DNA from: Clostridiales bacterium
Lineage (GTDB): Bacteria > Bacillota > Clostridia > Lachnospirales > WRAX01
Direction of reading: 5' to 3'
Assembly: GCA_031277155.1 (NCBI GenBank)
Contig: JAITMW010000110.1
Coordinates: 1 to 10,678 of the forward strand
DNA length: 10,678 nucleotides
Both the position numbers and the translations under genes were made by a program. The notes under the pieces were generated by a model. The model saw only the letters and a program-made list of their open reading frames with translations, did no database searches and was not told the origin of the DNA. Shown in pieces: positions 1 through 5,031 of this stretch (position 1 is the first letter of the stretch; every line of letters begins with the position of its first letter).

Positions 1-108
1 TTCGTTGGCAGCTTATGGGCGTGGGGTTGGAATGAACACGGGCATCTAGGGGACGGCACAACTCAGGCTCGTAATAGTCCTGTAAGGGTTATGGGGCCGC
101 CTGAATGA
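1..108 (+). CDS. RCC1-repeat protein, C-terminal fragment (5' end outside window)
   Basis: Frame 1 is open from the window edge to a TGA at 106-108 and encodes 35 residues. They contain one RCC1-type repeat end (GSLWAWGWNEHGHLGDGT, then NSPVRVMGPPE). This is almost the same as the last repeat of the complete RCC1 gene that follows (GSLWSWGWNEHGQLGDGT, then NRPVRIMQPPQ), and the DNA is clearly homologous as well. The two genes are therefore tandem paralogues about 70 bp apart. RCC1 repeats form beta-propeller blades that usually serve in protein-protein binding; no substrate can be inferred. The start, any signal peptide and the number of blades lie upstream of the window. Identity as the end of an RCC1-repeat protein is secure; the function is unknown. 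Confidence 0.85.
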   Translation, partial: FVGSLWAWGWNEHGHLGDGTTQARNSPVRVMGPPE

Positions 109-176
109 AGTCGGATACACAGATAATGTTAATACAATAAGCAAAAGACTATGATATAAAGATGGAGGAAAGTCAT

Positions 177-1367
177 ATGGTTAAAAAGGCCGTGATGGGG
201 ATTTTTATCCTAACACTAACACTCACACTCATGGCATCCTGTATAGTGGCAGTTCCCCGTGACATGAGTTATGACGATACAATAAATGAAGGCTGGGTGG
301 CCGGACCAGATGCAGTCATTGAAGCAGGAGGGCTGTCAAGTTTTGTGATACTTCCTGATGGCAGCTTATGGGGATGGGGATGGAATTACCACAGCCAGCT
401 TGGAGACGGGACAACAATAGACCGCTATAGGCCCATACGGATAATGGATGATGTGAAGTATGTTTCCGTAGGAGGAAATCACACCGTAGTAATCAAGACC
501 GATGGCAGCCTGTGGTCTTGGGGGAGAAACATCCATGGCCAGTTGGGGGATGGAACTATAGAAAACCGACCTTATCCCACACGCATAATGGATGATGTGA
601 CTGCTGTTTCAGCCGGTGGTCTTCACACCATGGCAATTACAGCTGACGGCAGTCTATGGGGTTGGGGCCTTAATTTACGCGGGGAGGTTGGGGATGGCAC
701 TGCAAAAGACCAACTTTATCCTGTACACATAATGGATGATGTAATGGCTGTTTATGCAGGAATGGGACACACGATGGCAATCAAAAACGACGGCAGTCTA
801 TGGGGTTGGGGTTCGAATATAGAGGGCCAGGTTGGAGATGGCACCACAGAAAATCGTCTCTATCCCGTGCGCATACTAAATGATGTGGCATATGTCTCTG
901 CCGGAGTTGACCACACGATGGCAATCAAAAACGACGGCAGTCTATGGGGTTGGGGCGGTGGTGGTTACAGGGTTGGGGCTGAGCAAAACTTTGGCCAAAT
1001 AGGAGATGGGGAAAGAATTACTCGTCACAATCCGTTGAGGGTTATGGACGATGTAATCCAAATTTCAGCCGGTGGCGGGCACACAATGGCAATCAGAGAA
1101 GGTGGAAGTTTATGGGGTTGGGGCTTAAATTCAATCGGGCAAGTCGTGGATGGCACGGCTGTCGAGGACAGAGAAGACTACAGCCGACCTACACCCAGAA
1201 AGATTCTAAATGATGTGGTTGCCGTTTCGGCCGGTTTTTTCCACAACTTAGCAATCACCTCCGATGGCAGCTTATGGTCCTGGGGTTGGAATGAACACGG
1301 CCAACTAGGCGACGGCACAACTCAAGCCCGCAACAGGCCCGTAAGAATTATGCAACCACCGCAATGA
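177..1367 (+). CDS. Putative secreted RCC1-repeat (seven-bladed beta-propeller) lipoprotein
   Basis: This is a 396-residue protein. I chose the ATG at 177 because GGAGG at 164-168 lies 8 nt upstream; an in-frame ATG at 162 would add five residues but would place that site inside the gene. The N-terminus MVKKAVMG is followed by a hydrophobic stretch (IFILTLTLTLMASC) ending in a lipobox-like M-A-S-C, which suggests a type II signal peptide and anchoring on the outer face of the membrane. The rest consists of seven repeats of about 48-55 residues. Each has the pattern DGSLWGWGxNxxGQxGDGT, then xP, xxIMDDV, a small-residue strand and HTMAI. Repeats 5 and 6 carry insertions. Seven such repeats are expected to close one RCC1/BLIP-II-like propeller. 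The role is unknown; binding an extracellular protein or glycan is only a guess. A tandem paralogue lies directly upstream. Confidence 0.85.
   Translation: MVKKAVMGIFILTLTLTLMASCIVAVPRDMSYDDTINEGWVAGPDAVIEAGGLSSFVILPDGSLWGWGWNYHSQLGDGTTIDRYRPIRIMDDVKYVSVGGNHTVVIKTDGSLWSWGRNIHGQLGDGTIENRPYPTRIMDDVTAVSAGGLHTMAITADGSLWGWGLNLRGEVGDGTAKDQLYPVHIMDDVMAVYAGMGHTMAIKNDGSLWGWGSNIEGQVGDGTTENRLYPVRILNDVAYVSAGVDHTMAIKNDGSLWGWGGGGYRVGAEQNFGQIGDGERITRHNPLRVMDDVIQISAGGGHTMAIREGGSLWGWGLNSIGQVVDGTAVEDREDYSRPTPRKILNDVVAVSAGFFHNLAITSDGSLWSWGWNEHGQLGDGTTQARNRPVRIMQPPQ
768..955 (+). repeat. 44-bp perfect direct repeat inside the RCC1 gene
   Basis: Positions 768-811 and 912-955 are identical over 44 bases. They encode the same segment of consecutive propeller repeats (HTMAIKNDGSLWGWG). 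The spacing is 144 bp, i.e. 48 codons, one repeat unit. The other repeats are related but diverged, so this pair suggests recent unit duplication or gene conversion. Confidence 0.85.
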
Positions 1368-1404
1368 AGCTTACAAGTTTGGCGTGATGAGGCTAAAGAT
1401 TTCC

Positions 1405-1433
1405 TTGACAATGCATAATAATTGTAGTATAAT
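1405..1433 (+). promoter_or_regulatory. SigA-type promoter of the str operon (rpsL-rpsG-fusA)
   Basis: A perfect -35 TTGACA at 1405-1410 and a perfect -10 TATAAT at 1428-1433 are separated by exactly 17 nt. Transcription should start near 1440, giving a leader of roughly 38 nt before rpsL. Full consensus fits very strong growth-linked expression of ribosomal genes. I saw no terminator-like hairpin between the RCC1 stop at 1367 and this promoter. Confidence 0.9.
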
Positions 1434-1477
1434 GCCATGGTATGTTTTAACTATGATTATAGGAAAGGAGGAAGAAG

Positions 1478-1891
1478 ATGCCCACATTTAATCAATTGGT
1501 AAAAAAGGGCAGAGGCAGCAAGGTGCGCAAATCTGCCGCGCCCGCATTACAAAAAAGCCTTAACACGCTGAAAAAGCGCCGTTTTGACGCGAACAGCCCC
1601 TTTAAGCGCGGCGTTTGCACCAATGTTAAGACCGACAAGCCCAAAAAGCCCAATTCTGCATTGCGCAAAATGGCCAGAGTGCGCCTGTCCAACGGCATGG
1701 AAGTGACGGCCTATATCCCGGGCGAAGGTCATAACCTGCAAGAGCATAGCGTGGTGCTGATACGCGGCGGCCGCGTGCGGGATTTGCCCGGCGTGCGCTA
1801 TCATATCCTGCGCGGCACGCTGGATACCGCCGGTGTGGCGGGTCGTAAGCAGGCGCGCAGCAAGTATGGCGCCAAAAGGCCTAAGAAGTAA
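1478..1891 (+). CDS. rpsL: 30S ribosomal protein S12
   Basis: S12 sits at the decoding centre of the small subunit and monitors codon-anticodon pairing. The 137-residue product has the Firmicute length and signature blocks: MPTFNQLVKKGR at the N-terminus, KRGVCTNV, PKKPNSALRKMARVRL (56-71), AYIPGEGHNLQEHSVVLIRGGRV (79-100) and DTAGVAGRKQARSKYGAKRPK at the end. The ATG at 1478 follows AGGAGG (1466-1471) with 6 nt between. Lys56 (E. coli Lys43) is the usual lysine, but the position of E. coli Lys88 is Arg101 (RVRDLPG), a change linked elsewhere to streptomycin resistance. Asp102, the counterpart of the Asp methylthiolated by RimO in E. coli, is present. It is the first gene of the operon. The 243-bp gap to rpsG is unusually long and filled by a repeat element. 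Confidence 0.98.
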   Translation: MPTFNQLVKKGRGSKVRKSAAPALQKSLNTLKKRRFDANSPFKRGVCTNVKTDKPKKPNSALRKMARVRLSNGMEVTAYIPGEGHNLQEHSVVLIRGGRVRDLPGVRYHILRGTLDTAGVAGRKQARSKYGAKRPKK

Positions 1892-1909
1892 TTGAAAAGT
1901 TTGCCTTGG

Positions 1910-2112
1910 AATTATCAATTATCAATTATCAATTATCAATTATCAATGGGATTGACACTCTTTGCTAATTGGTGATTGCTAATTGATAATTGTAATAAAC
2001 AAGGCGCCGCAGGCGTTTTTATAGGAAAACGCTTGAGTACCTGAGTCGGTTATTGAATGTCGATTGCAATTATCAGAATTGATAATTGCTAATTGATAAT
2101 TGATAATTGAAC
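1910..2112. repeat. AT-rich heptamer-repeat foldback element between rpsL and rpsG
   Basis: The rpsL-rpsG gap contains five head-to-tail copies of the heptamer ATTATCA (1911-1945). About 130 bp further on are four copies in the opposite orientation, TGATAAT with one TGCTAAT variant (2080-2107). Segments 1915-1947 and 2078-2110 are inverted repeats over 33 nt with a single mismatch. Inside the right arm, GCAATTATCA and TGATAATTGC (2066-2075, 2080-2089) also form a perfect 10-bp hairpin with a GAAT loop. The 8-mer TAATTGAA at 1889-1896 recurs at 2104-2111. The region has no gene. It resembles a miniature inverted-repeat element or a short tandem-repeat expansion. A weak promoter-like pair (TTGCTA 1962-1967, 17 nt, GATAAT 1985-1990) also lies inside. 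Confidence 0.75.
2001..2034 (+). promoter_or_regulatory. Two mutually exclusive hairpins (attenuator-like) in the rpsL-rpsG gap
   Basis: Hairpin A pairs 2001-2008 with 2012-2019 (core CGCC-GCA-GGCG, outer G-U and A-U pairs) and overlaps a TTTTT run at 2016-2020, as a weak intrinsic terminator would. Hairpin B pairs 2011-2019 with 2026-2034 (AGGCGTTTT with AAAACGCTT, one G-U, six-base loop). They share 2011-2019, so only one can form at a time. That is the geometry of a terminator/antiterminator switch, but a regulatory role is inference. Confidence 0.35.
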
Positions 2113-2134
2113 TAAAGTTAAGGAGGGAAGAGAC

Positions 2135-2605
2135 GTGCCAAGAAAAGGACATGTTCCGAAAAGAGAGGTTTTAGCCGACCCGCTGTATAGCAGCAAGGTG
2201 GTGACAAAGCTGATAAACACCATCATGCTGGACGGCAAAAGAGGCGTGGCCCAGGGCATTGTTTACAAGGCTTTTGCCAAAGTGCAGGAGCGCAAAGGAA
2301 CGCCTGCGCTGGAGGCCTTTGAGGAGGCCCTTGCAAACATTATGCCCCAGCTTGAGGTAAAGGCCCGCCGCGTTGGCGGCGCAACCTATCAAGTGCCCAT
2401 AGAAATTCGCCCGGACAGGCGTCAGGCCCTGGGCTTGCGCTGGCTGGTGCAATACAGCCGCCGCCGCGGCGAAAAGACTATGGAAGAGCGCCTTGCGGGC
2501 GAAATTATGGACGCCACAAACAACGCGGGCGGGGCTGTGCGCCGTAAGGAAGAGATGCACAAGATGGCGGATGCCAACCGCGCTTTCTCGCATTATAAAT
2601 GGTAG
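2135..2605 (+). CDS. rpsG: 30S ribosomal protein S7
   Basis: S7 nucleates assembly of the 30S head by binding the 3' domain of 16S rRNA and lies at the E-site mRNA exit. The 156 residues match the usual length. Recognisable blocks are MPRKGHVPKREVLADPLY at the N-terminus, NTIMLDGKRGVAQ, EVKARRVGGATYQVPIEIRP, the RWLVQYSRRRGEKTM segment, and NNAGGAVRRKEEMHKMADANRAFSHYKW at the C-terminus. The start is GTG at 2135, placed by AGGAGG at 2121-2126 (8 nt spacing) and by homology. In E. coli S7 represses its own operon by binding the S12-S7 intercistronic mRNA; here that stretch is replaced or expanded by a foldback repeat, so classical autoregulation may differ. It is cotranscribed with rpsL and fusA unless the upstream hairpins attenuate. 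Confidence 0.98.
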   Translation: MPRKGHVPKREVLADPLYSSKVVTKLINTIMLDGKRGVAQGIVYKAFAKVQERKGTPALEAFEEALANIMPQLEVKARRVGGATYQVPIEIRPDRRQALGLRWLVQYSRRRGEKTMEERLAGEIMDATNNAGGAVRRKEEMHKMADANRAFSHYKW

Positions 2606-2686
2606 AGCTTAGGATGTTGCCAATGTGCGCCGGAAGATTGCGGAGCTTTACAAATCGTAACAAAATAATGAAACGGAGTTGATTAT

Positions 2687-4771
2687 GTGACAAAGAGAGA
2701 ATACCCGCTGGAGAAAACCAGAAATATAGGCATTATGGCTCATATCGATGCGGGTAAGACCACTCTTACGGAAAGAATATTGTATTACACCGGCAAGACA
2801 TATAAAATGGGTGATACCCACGAAGGCACCGCGGTTATGGATTCTATGGACCAGGAGCAAGAGCGCGGCATCACCATAAATTCGGCGGCCACAACCACAT
2901 TTTGGCAGGACAACCGCATAAATATTATTGACACGCCCGGCCATGTGGATTTTACCGTGGAGGTGGAGCGCAGCCTGCGCGTGCTGGACGGCGCTGTCAG
3001 CGTGTTTTGCGCCAAAGGCGGTGTAGAGCCTCAATCCGAAACCGTTTGGCGTCAGGCTGATAAATATAAGGTGCCCCGCGTTGCCTATGTAAACAAAATG
3101 GACATTATGGGGGCGGACTTTCAAAATGTTATCAGCATGATTAAAGACAGGCTTGCGGCCAATCCCGTGGCGGTGCAGCTGCCTATTGGCGCAGAAGACC
3201 AATTTGTCGGCCTTGTGGACCTGATGGAAATGAAATCCTATACCTATGGCGGCGACATGGGCGAAGATGTTATTGAGGGCGACATACCTGCCGAAATGAT
3301 GAATATTGCGGAAGAAGTCAGGATGGTTATGGTTGAGGCAATTGCCGCCACAGATGATGATTTAATGGAGAAATTTCTTTCGGATGAAGAAATCTCTGTT
3401 AAAGAGCTAAAAGCGGCCCTGCGCCGTGCTTGCGTCTCTACGGAGATTATTCCGGTTTTCTGCGGCAGCGCCTATAAGAAAAAGGGCGTGCAAAGCCTGC
3501 TGGACGGCGTTGTGGCATATTTGCCGGCGCCTACGGATATAGAGGCCATAAAGGGTGTTGTACCCGGCGAGGATGATGAGGTAGAGCGCAAGGCCTCCGA
3601 TGAGGAGCCATTTTCATCCCTGGCCTTTAAAATCGTCAATGATGCCTTTGTGGGCAAGCTGGCGTTTTTCCGCGTATATTCCGGCACCTTTGAATCGGGC
3701 AATTATATCTACAATGCCACAAAGGATAAAAAAGAGCGCGTCAGCCGCATTTTCCTGATGCATTCCGATAAGCGCGAAGAAGTTGCCAAGGTGTATGCGG
3801 GGGACATTGCCGCTGCGGTTGGCTTAAAATCCACCACCACCGGAGATACTTTGTGTGTGGAAAGCAACCCTGTGATACTGGAGTCCATGAATTTTCCGGA
3901 GCCTGTCATCCATGTGGCCATAGAGCCCAAAACCAAGGCTGGACGCGACAAAATGGGTGTTGCGCTGGGCAAGCTGGCGGAGGAAGACCCCACCTTTAGA
4001 ACCTATACCGACCACGAGACGGGACAGACCATCATTGCCGGCATGGGAGAGCTGCATCTGGAAGTTATTGTAGAGCGTCTGCTGCGGGAATTTAAAGTAG
4101 AGGCCAATGTGGGCAATCCCCAAGTGGCTTATCGGGAATCTTTCCGCAAGGCCGTGGATGTTGAGGGCAAATATGTGAAGCAATCCGGCGGCAAGGGCCA
4201 ATATGGCCATTGCAAAATTAAATTTGAACCTACGGATGCCAACGATGCCGAAAATGCCTTTATCTTTGAGAATAAGATTACGCAAGGCACCATCCCCCGC
4301 GAATATATCGCACCCATCGAGGCCGGTGTCAAAGAAGCCATGCAAAGCGGCATCATTGGCGGATATCCCGTGCTGGGCGTAAAGGCTACACTGTATGACG
4401 GCAGCTTCCATGAGGTGGACTCTTCAGAAATCGCCTTTAAGATTGCCGGCTCTATGGCTTTTAAAGAGGCCATGCGCAAGGGCGACGCCATATTGTTAGA
4501 GCCTATCATGAAGGTTGATGTAACAGTGGCGGAAGAATATATGGGCGATGTAATTGGCGACATAAATGCCCGCCGCGGCCGCATAGAATCCACCGAAAGC
4601 CGCAGCGGCGCCATGGTAGTCCATGCCTATGTGCCCTTGGCCGAGATGTTTGGCTATTCCACCCGCCTGCGCTCTATGACCCAGGGGCGCGGCGTGTATG
4701 CCATGGAAGTGCATCATTATGAGCAGGTGCCAAAGAGTGTGCAGGAGAAAGCTTCGGTTTCCAGAGATTAG
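2687..4771 (+). CDS. fusA: Elongation factor G
   Basis: EF-G is the GTPase that drives translocation and, with RRF, ribosome recycling. The 694 residues have the full five-domain length. GTPase motifs are the P-loop AHIDAGKT (18-25), the switch region QERGITI (58-64), DTPGH (82-86), NKMD (136-139) and GSA (260-262). Conserved later blocks include YAGDIAAAVGLKSTTTGDTL in domain II, EEDPTFRTYTDHETGQTIIAGMGELHLE in domain III, VAYRESFRK opening domain IV, and the domain V end LAEMFGYSTRLRSMTQGRG. The start is GTG at 2687 with GGAG at 2675-2678, 8 nt away; the ATG at 2685 is out of frame and meets an immediate stop. The usual MDWM preceding QEQERGITI reads MDSMD here (52-55), a Trp-to-Ser change beside switch I. 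It is the last gene of the rpsL promoter unit, followed by a hairpin array. Confidence 0.98.
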   Translation: MTKREYPLEKTRNIGIMAHIDAGKTTLTERILYYTGKTYKMGDTHEGTAVMDSMDQEQERGITINSAATTTFWQDNRINIIDTPGHVDFTVEVERSLRVLDGAVSVFCAKGGVEPQSETVWRQADKYKVPRVAYVNKMDIMGADFQNVISMIKDRLAANPVAVQLPIGAEDQFVGLVDLMEMKSYTYGGDMGEDVIEGDIPAEMMNIAEEVRMVMVEAIAATDDDLMEKFLSDEEISVKELKAALRRACVSTEIIPVFCGSAYKKKGVQSLLDGVVAYLPAPTDIEAIKGVVPGEDDEVERKASDEEPFSSLAFKIVNDAFVGKLAFFRVYSGTFESGNYIYNATKDKKERVSRIFLMHSDKREEVAKVYAGDIAAAVGLKSTTTGDTLCVESNPVILESMNFPEPVIHVAIEPKTKAGRDKMGVALGKLAEEDPTFRTYTDHETGQTIIAGMGELHLEVIVERLLREFKVEANVGNPQVAYRESFRKAVDVEGKYVKQSGGKGQYGHCKIKFEPTDANDAENAFIFENKITQGTIPREYIAPIEAGVKEAMQSGIIGGYPVLGVKATLYDGSFHEVDSSEIAFKIAGSMAFKEAMRKGDAILLEPIMKVDVTVAEEYMGDVIGDINARRGRIESTESRSGAMVVHAYVPLAEMFGYSTRLRSMTQGRGVYAMEVHHYEQVPKSVQEKASVSRD

Positions 4772-4782
4772 GATGTTGCGGG

Positions 4783-4904
4783 TGGCGCTTTAAAAGTGAT
4801 GTCGGGTGAACCCGACTAAAGTAATGACTACAAGTCATAGAGGCACGGTTTGTAACCGTTACTTCAGCAGGGTTTACCCTGCAAGGTTTTTTACCAAAGC
4901 GCCA
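4783..4904. repeat. BIME-like palindromic array: two inverted double-hairpin units inside 9-bp inverted repeats
   Basis: Four hairpins stand in a row. H1 is GTCGGG-TGAA-CCCGAC (4801-4816). H2 is ATGAC-TACAA-GTCAT (4824-4838). H3 is ACGGT-TTGTA-ACCGT (4845-4859). H4 is GCAGGG-TTTA-CCCTGC (4867-4882). H1 + linker TAAAGTA + H2 and the reverse complement of H3-linker-H4 are two copies of one 38-nt unit, matching at 26 of 38 positions. Ten of the twelve differences form five pairs that keep Watson-Crick pairing in the stems. The H2 and H3 loops are complementary. TGGCGCTTT (4783-4791) and AAAGCGCCA (4896-4904) enclose the whole array. This resembles REP/BIME elements moved by Y1 (RAYT) transposases, but the family is not identified here. 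Confidence 0.8.
4867..4892 (+). terminator. Possible intrinsic terminator after fusA (last hairpin of the array)
   Basis: The GCAGGG/CCCTGC hairpin (4867-4882, loop TTTA) is followed by AAGG and then six T residues (4887-4892). It could end the rpsL-rpsG-fusA transcript. The four bases between stem and T-run are not ideal, and the same T-run can pair with AAAA at 4792-4795 as part of the outer stem, so termination is uncertain. The separate tuf promoter downstream fits a transcription break here. Confidence 0.45.
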
Positions 4905-4955
4905 TTGGCAAAATGTGGGCATAGCAGGCCAAGTGCCAGACTTGTGAAAAAACAC

Positions 4956-4984
4956 TTGCAAAATTGTGGATAAGTAACTATAAT
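4956..4984 (+). promoter_or_regulatory. SigA-type promoter of tuf
   Basis: A -35 TTGCAA (4956-4961) and a perfect -10 TATAAT (4979-4984) are separated by 17 nt. The predicted start near 4991 gives a leader of about 40 nt. CAAGTG (4930-4935) and CACTTG (4953-4958) form a 6-bp inverted repeat touching the -35. The spacer contains a consensus DnaA-box sequence, listed separately. EF-Tu can thus be transcribed independently of rpsL-rpsG-fusA. Confidence 0.85.
4965..4973 (-). promoter_or_regulatory. Perfect DnaA-box sequence within the tuf promoter spacer
   Basis: TGTGGATAA at 4965-4973 is the exact reverse complement of the consensus DnaA box TTATCCACA. It lies entirely between the -35 and -10 of the tuf promoter, where bound DnaA-ATP could block or modulate RNA polymerase. 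I saw no second perfect box in the window, and a single box may bind weakly. Function is inferred from sequence and position only. Confidence 0.4.
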
Positions 4985-5031
4985 GAGTATATCGAAATTT
5001 TAGAACAAGGTAAATTAAGGAGGAAAAACAA

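Noticed and set aside
129..158. Promoter-like boxes before the RCC1 gene (TTAATA with TATGAT or GATATA)
   Set aside because: Box matches are weak and the spacings (15 or 18 nt) do not combine with good hexamers; the gene may be cotranscribed with the upstream paralogue.
1911..2107. CRISPR array or phage-type repeat at the heptamer arrays
   Set aside because: The repeat unit is only 7 bp, with no unique spacers and no cas genes; it is a tandem and inverted repeat.
2609..4779. Exact 12-mer TTAGGATGTTGC after both rpsG (2609-2620) and fusA (4768-4779)
   Set aside because: A few matching 12-mer pairs are expected by chance in about 10 kb, and the flanks do not extend the match.
4783..4904. tRNA or tmRNA reading of the multi-arm structure
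   Set aside because: Arm lengths, loops and the lack of T-loop GTTCRA and CCA-like end do not fit a tRNA; the symmetry is that of an inverted duplication.
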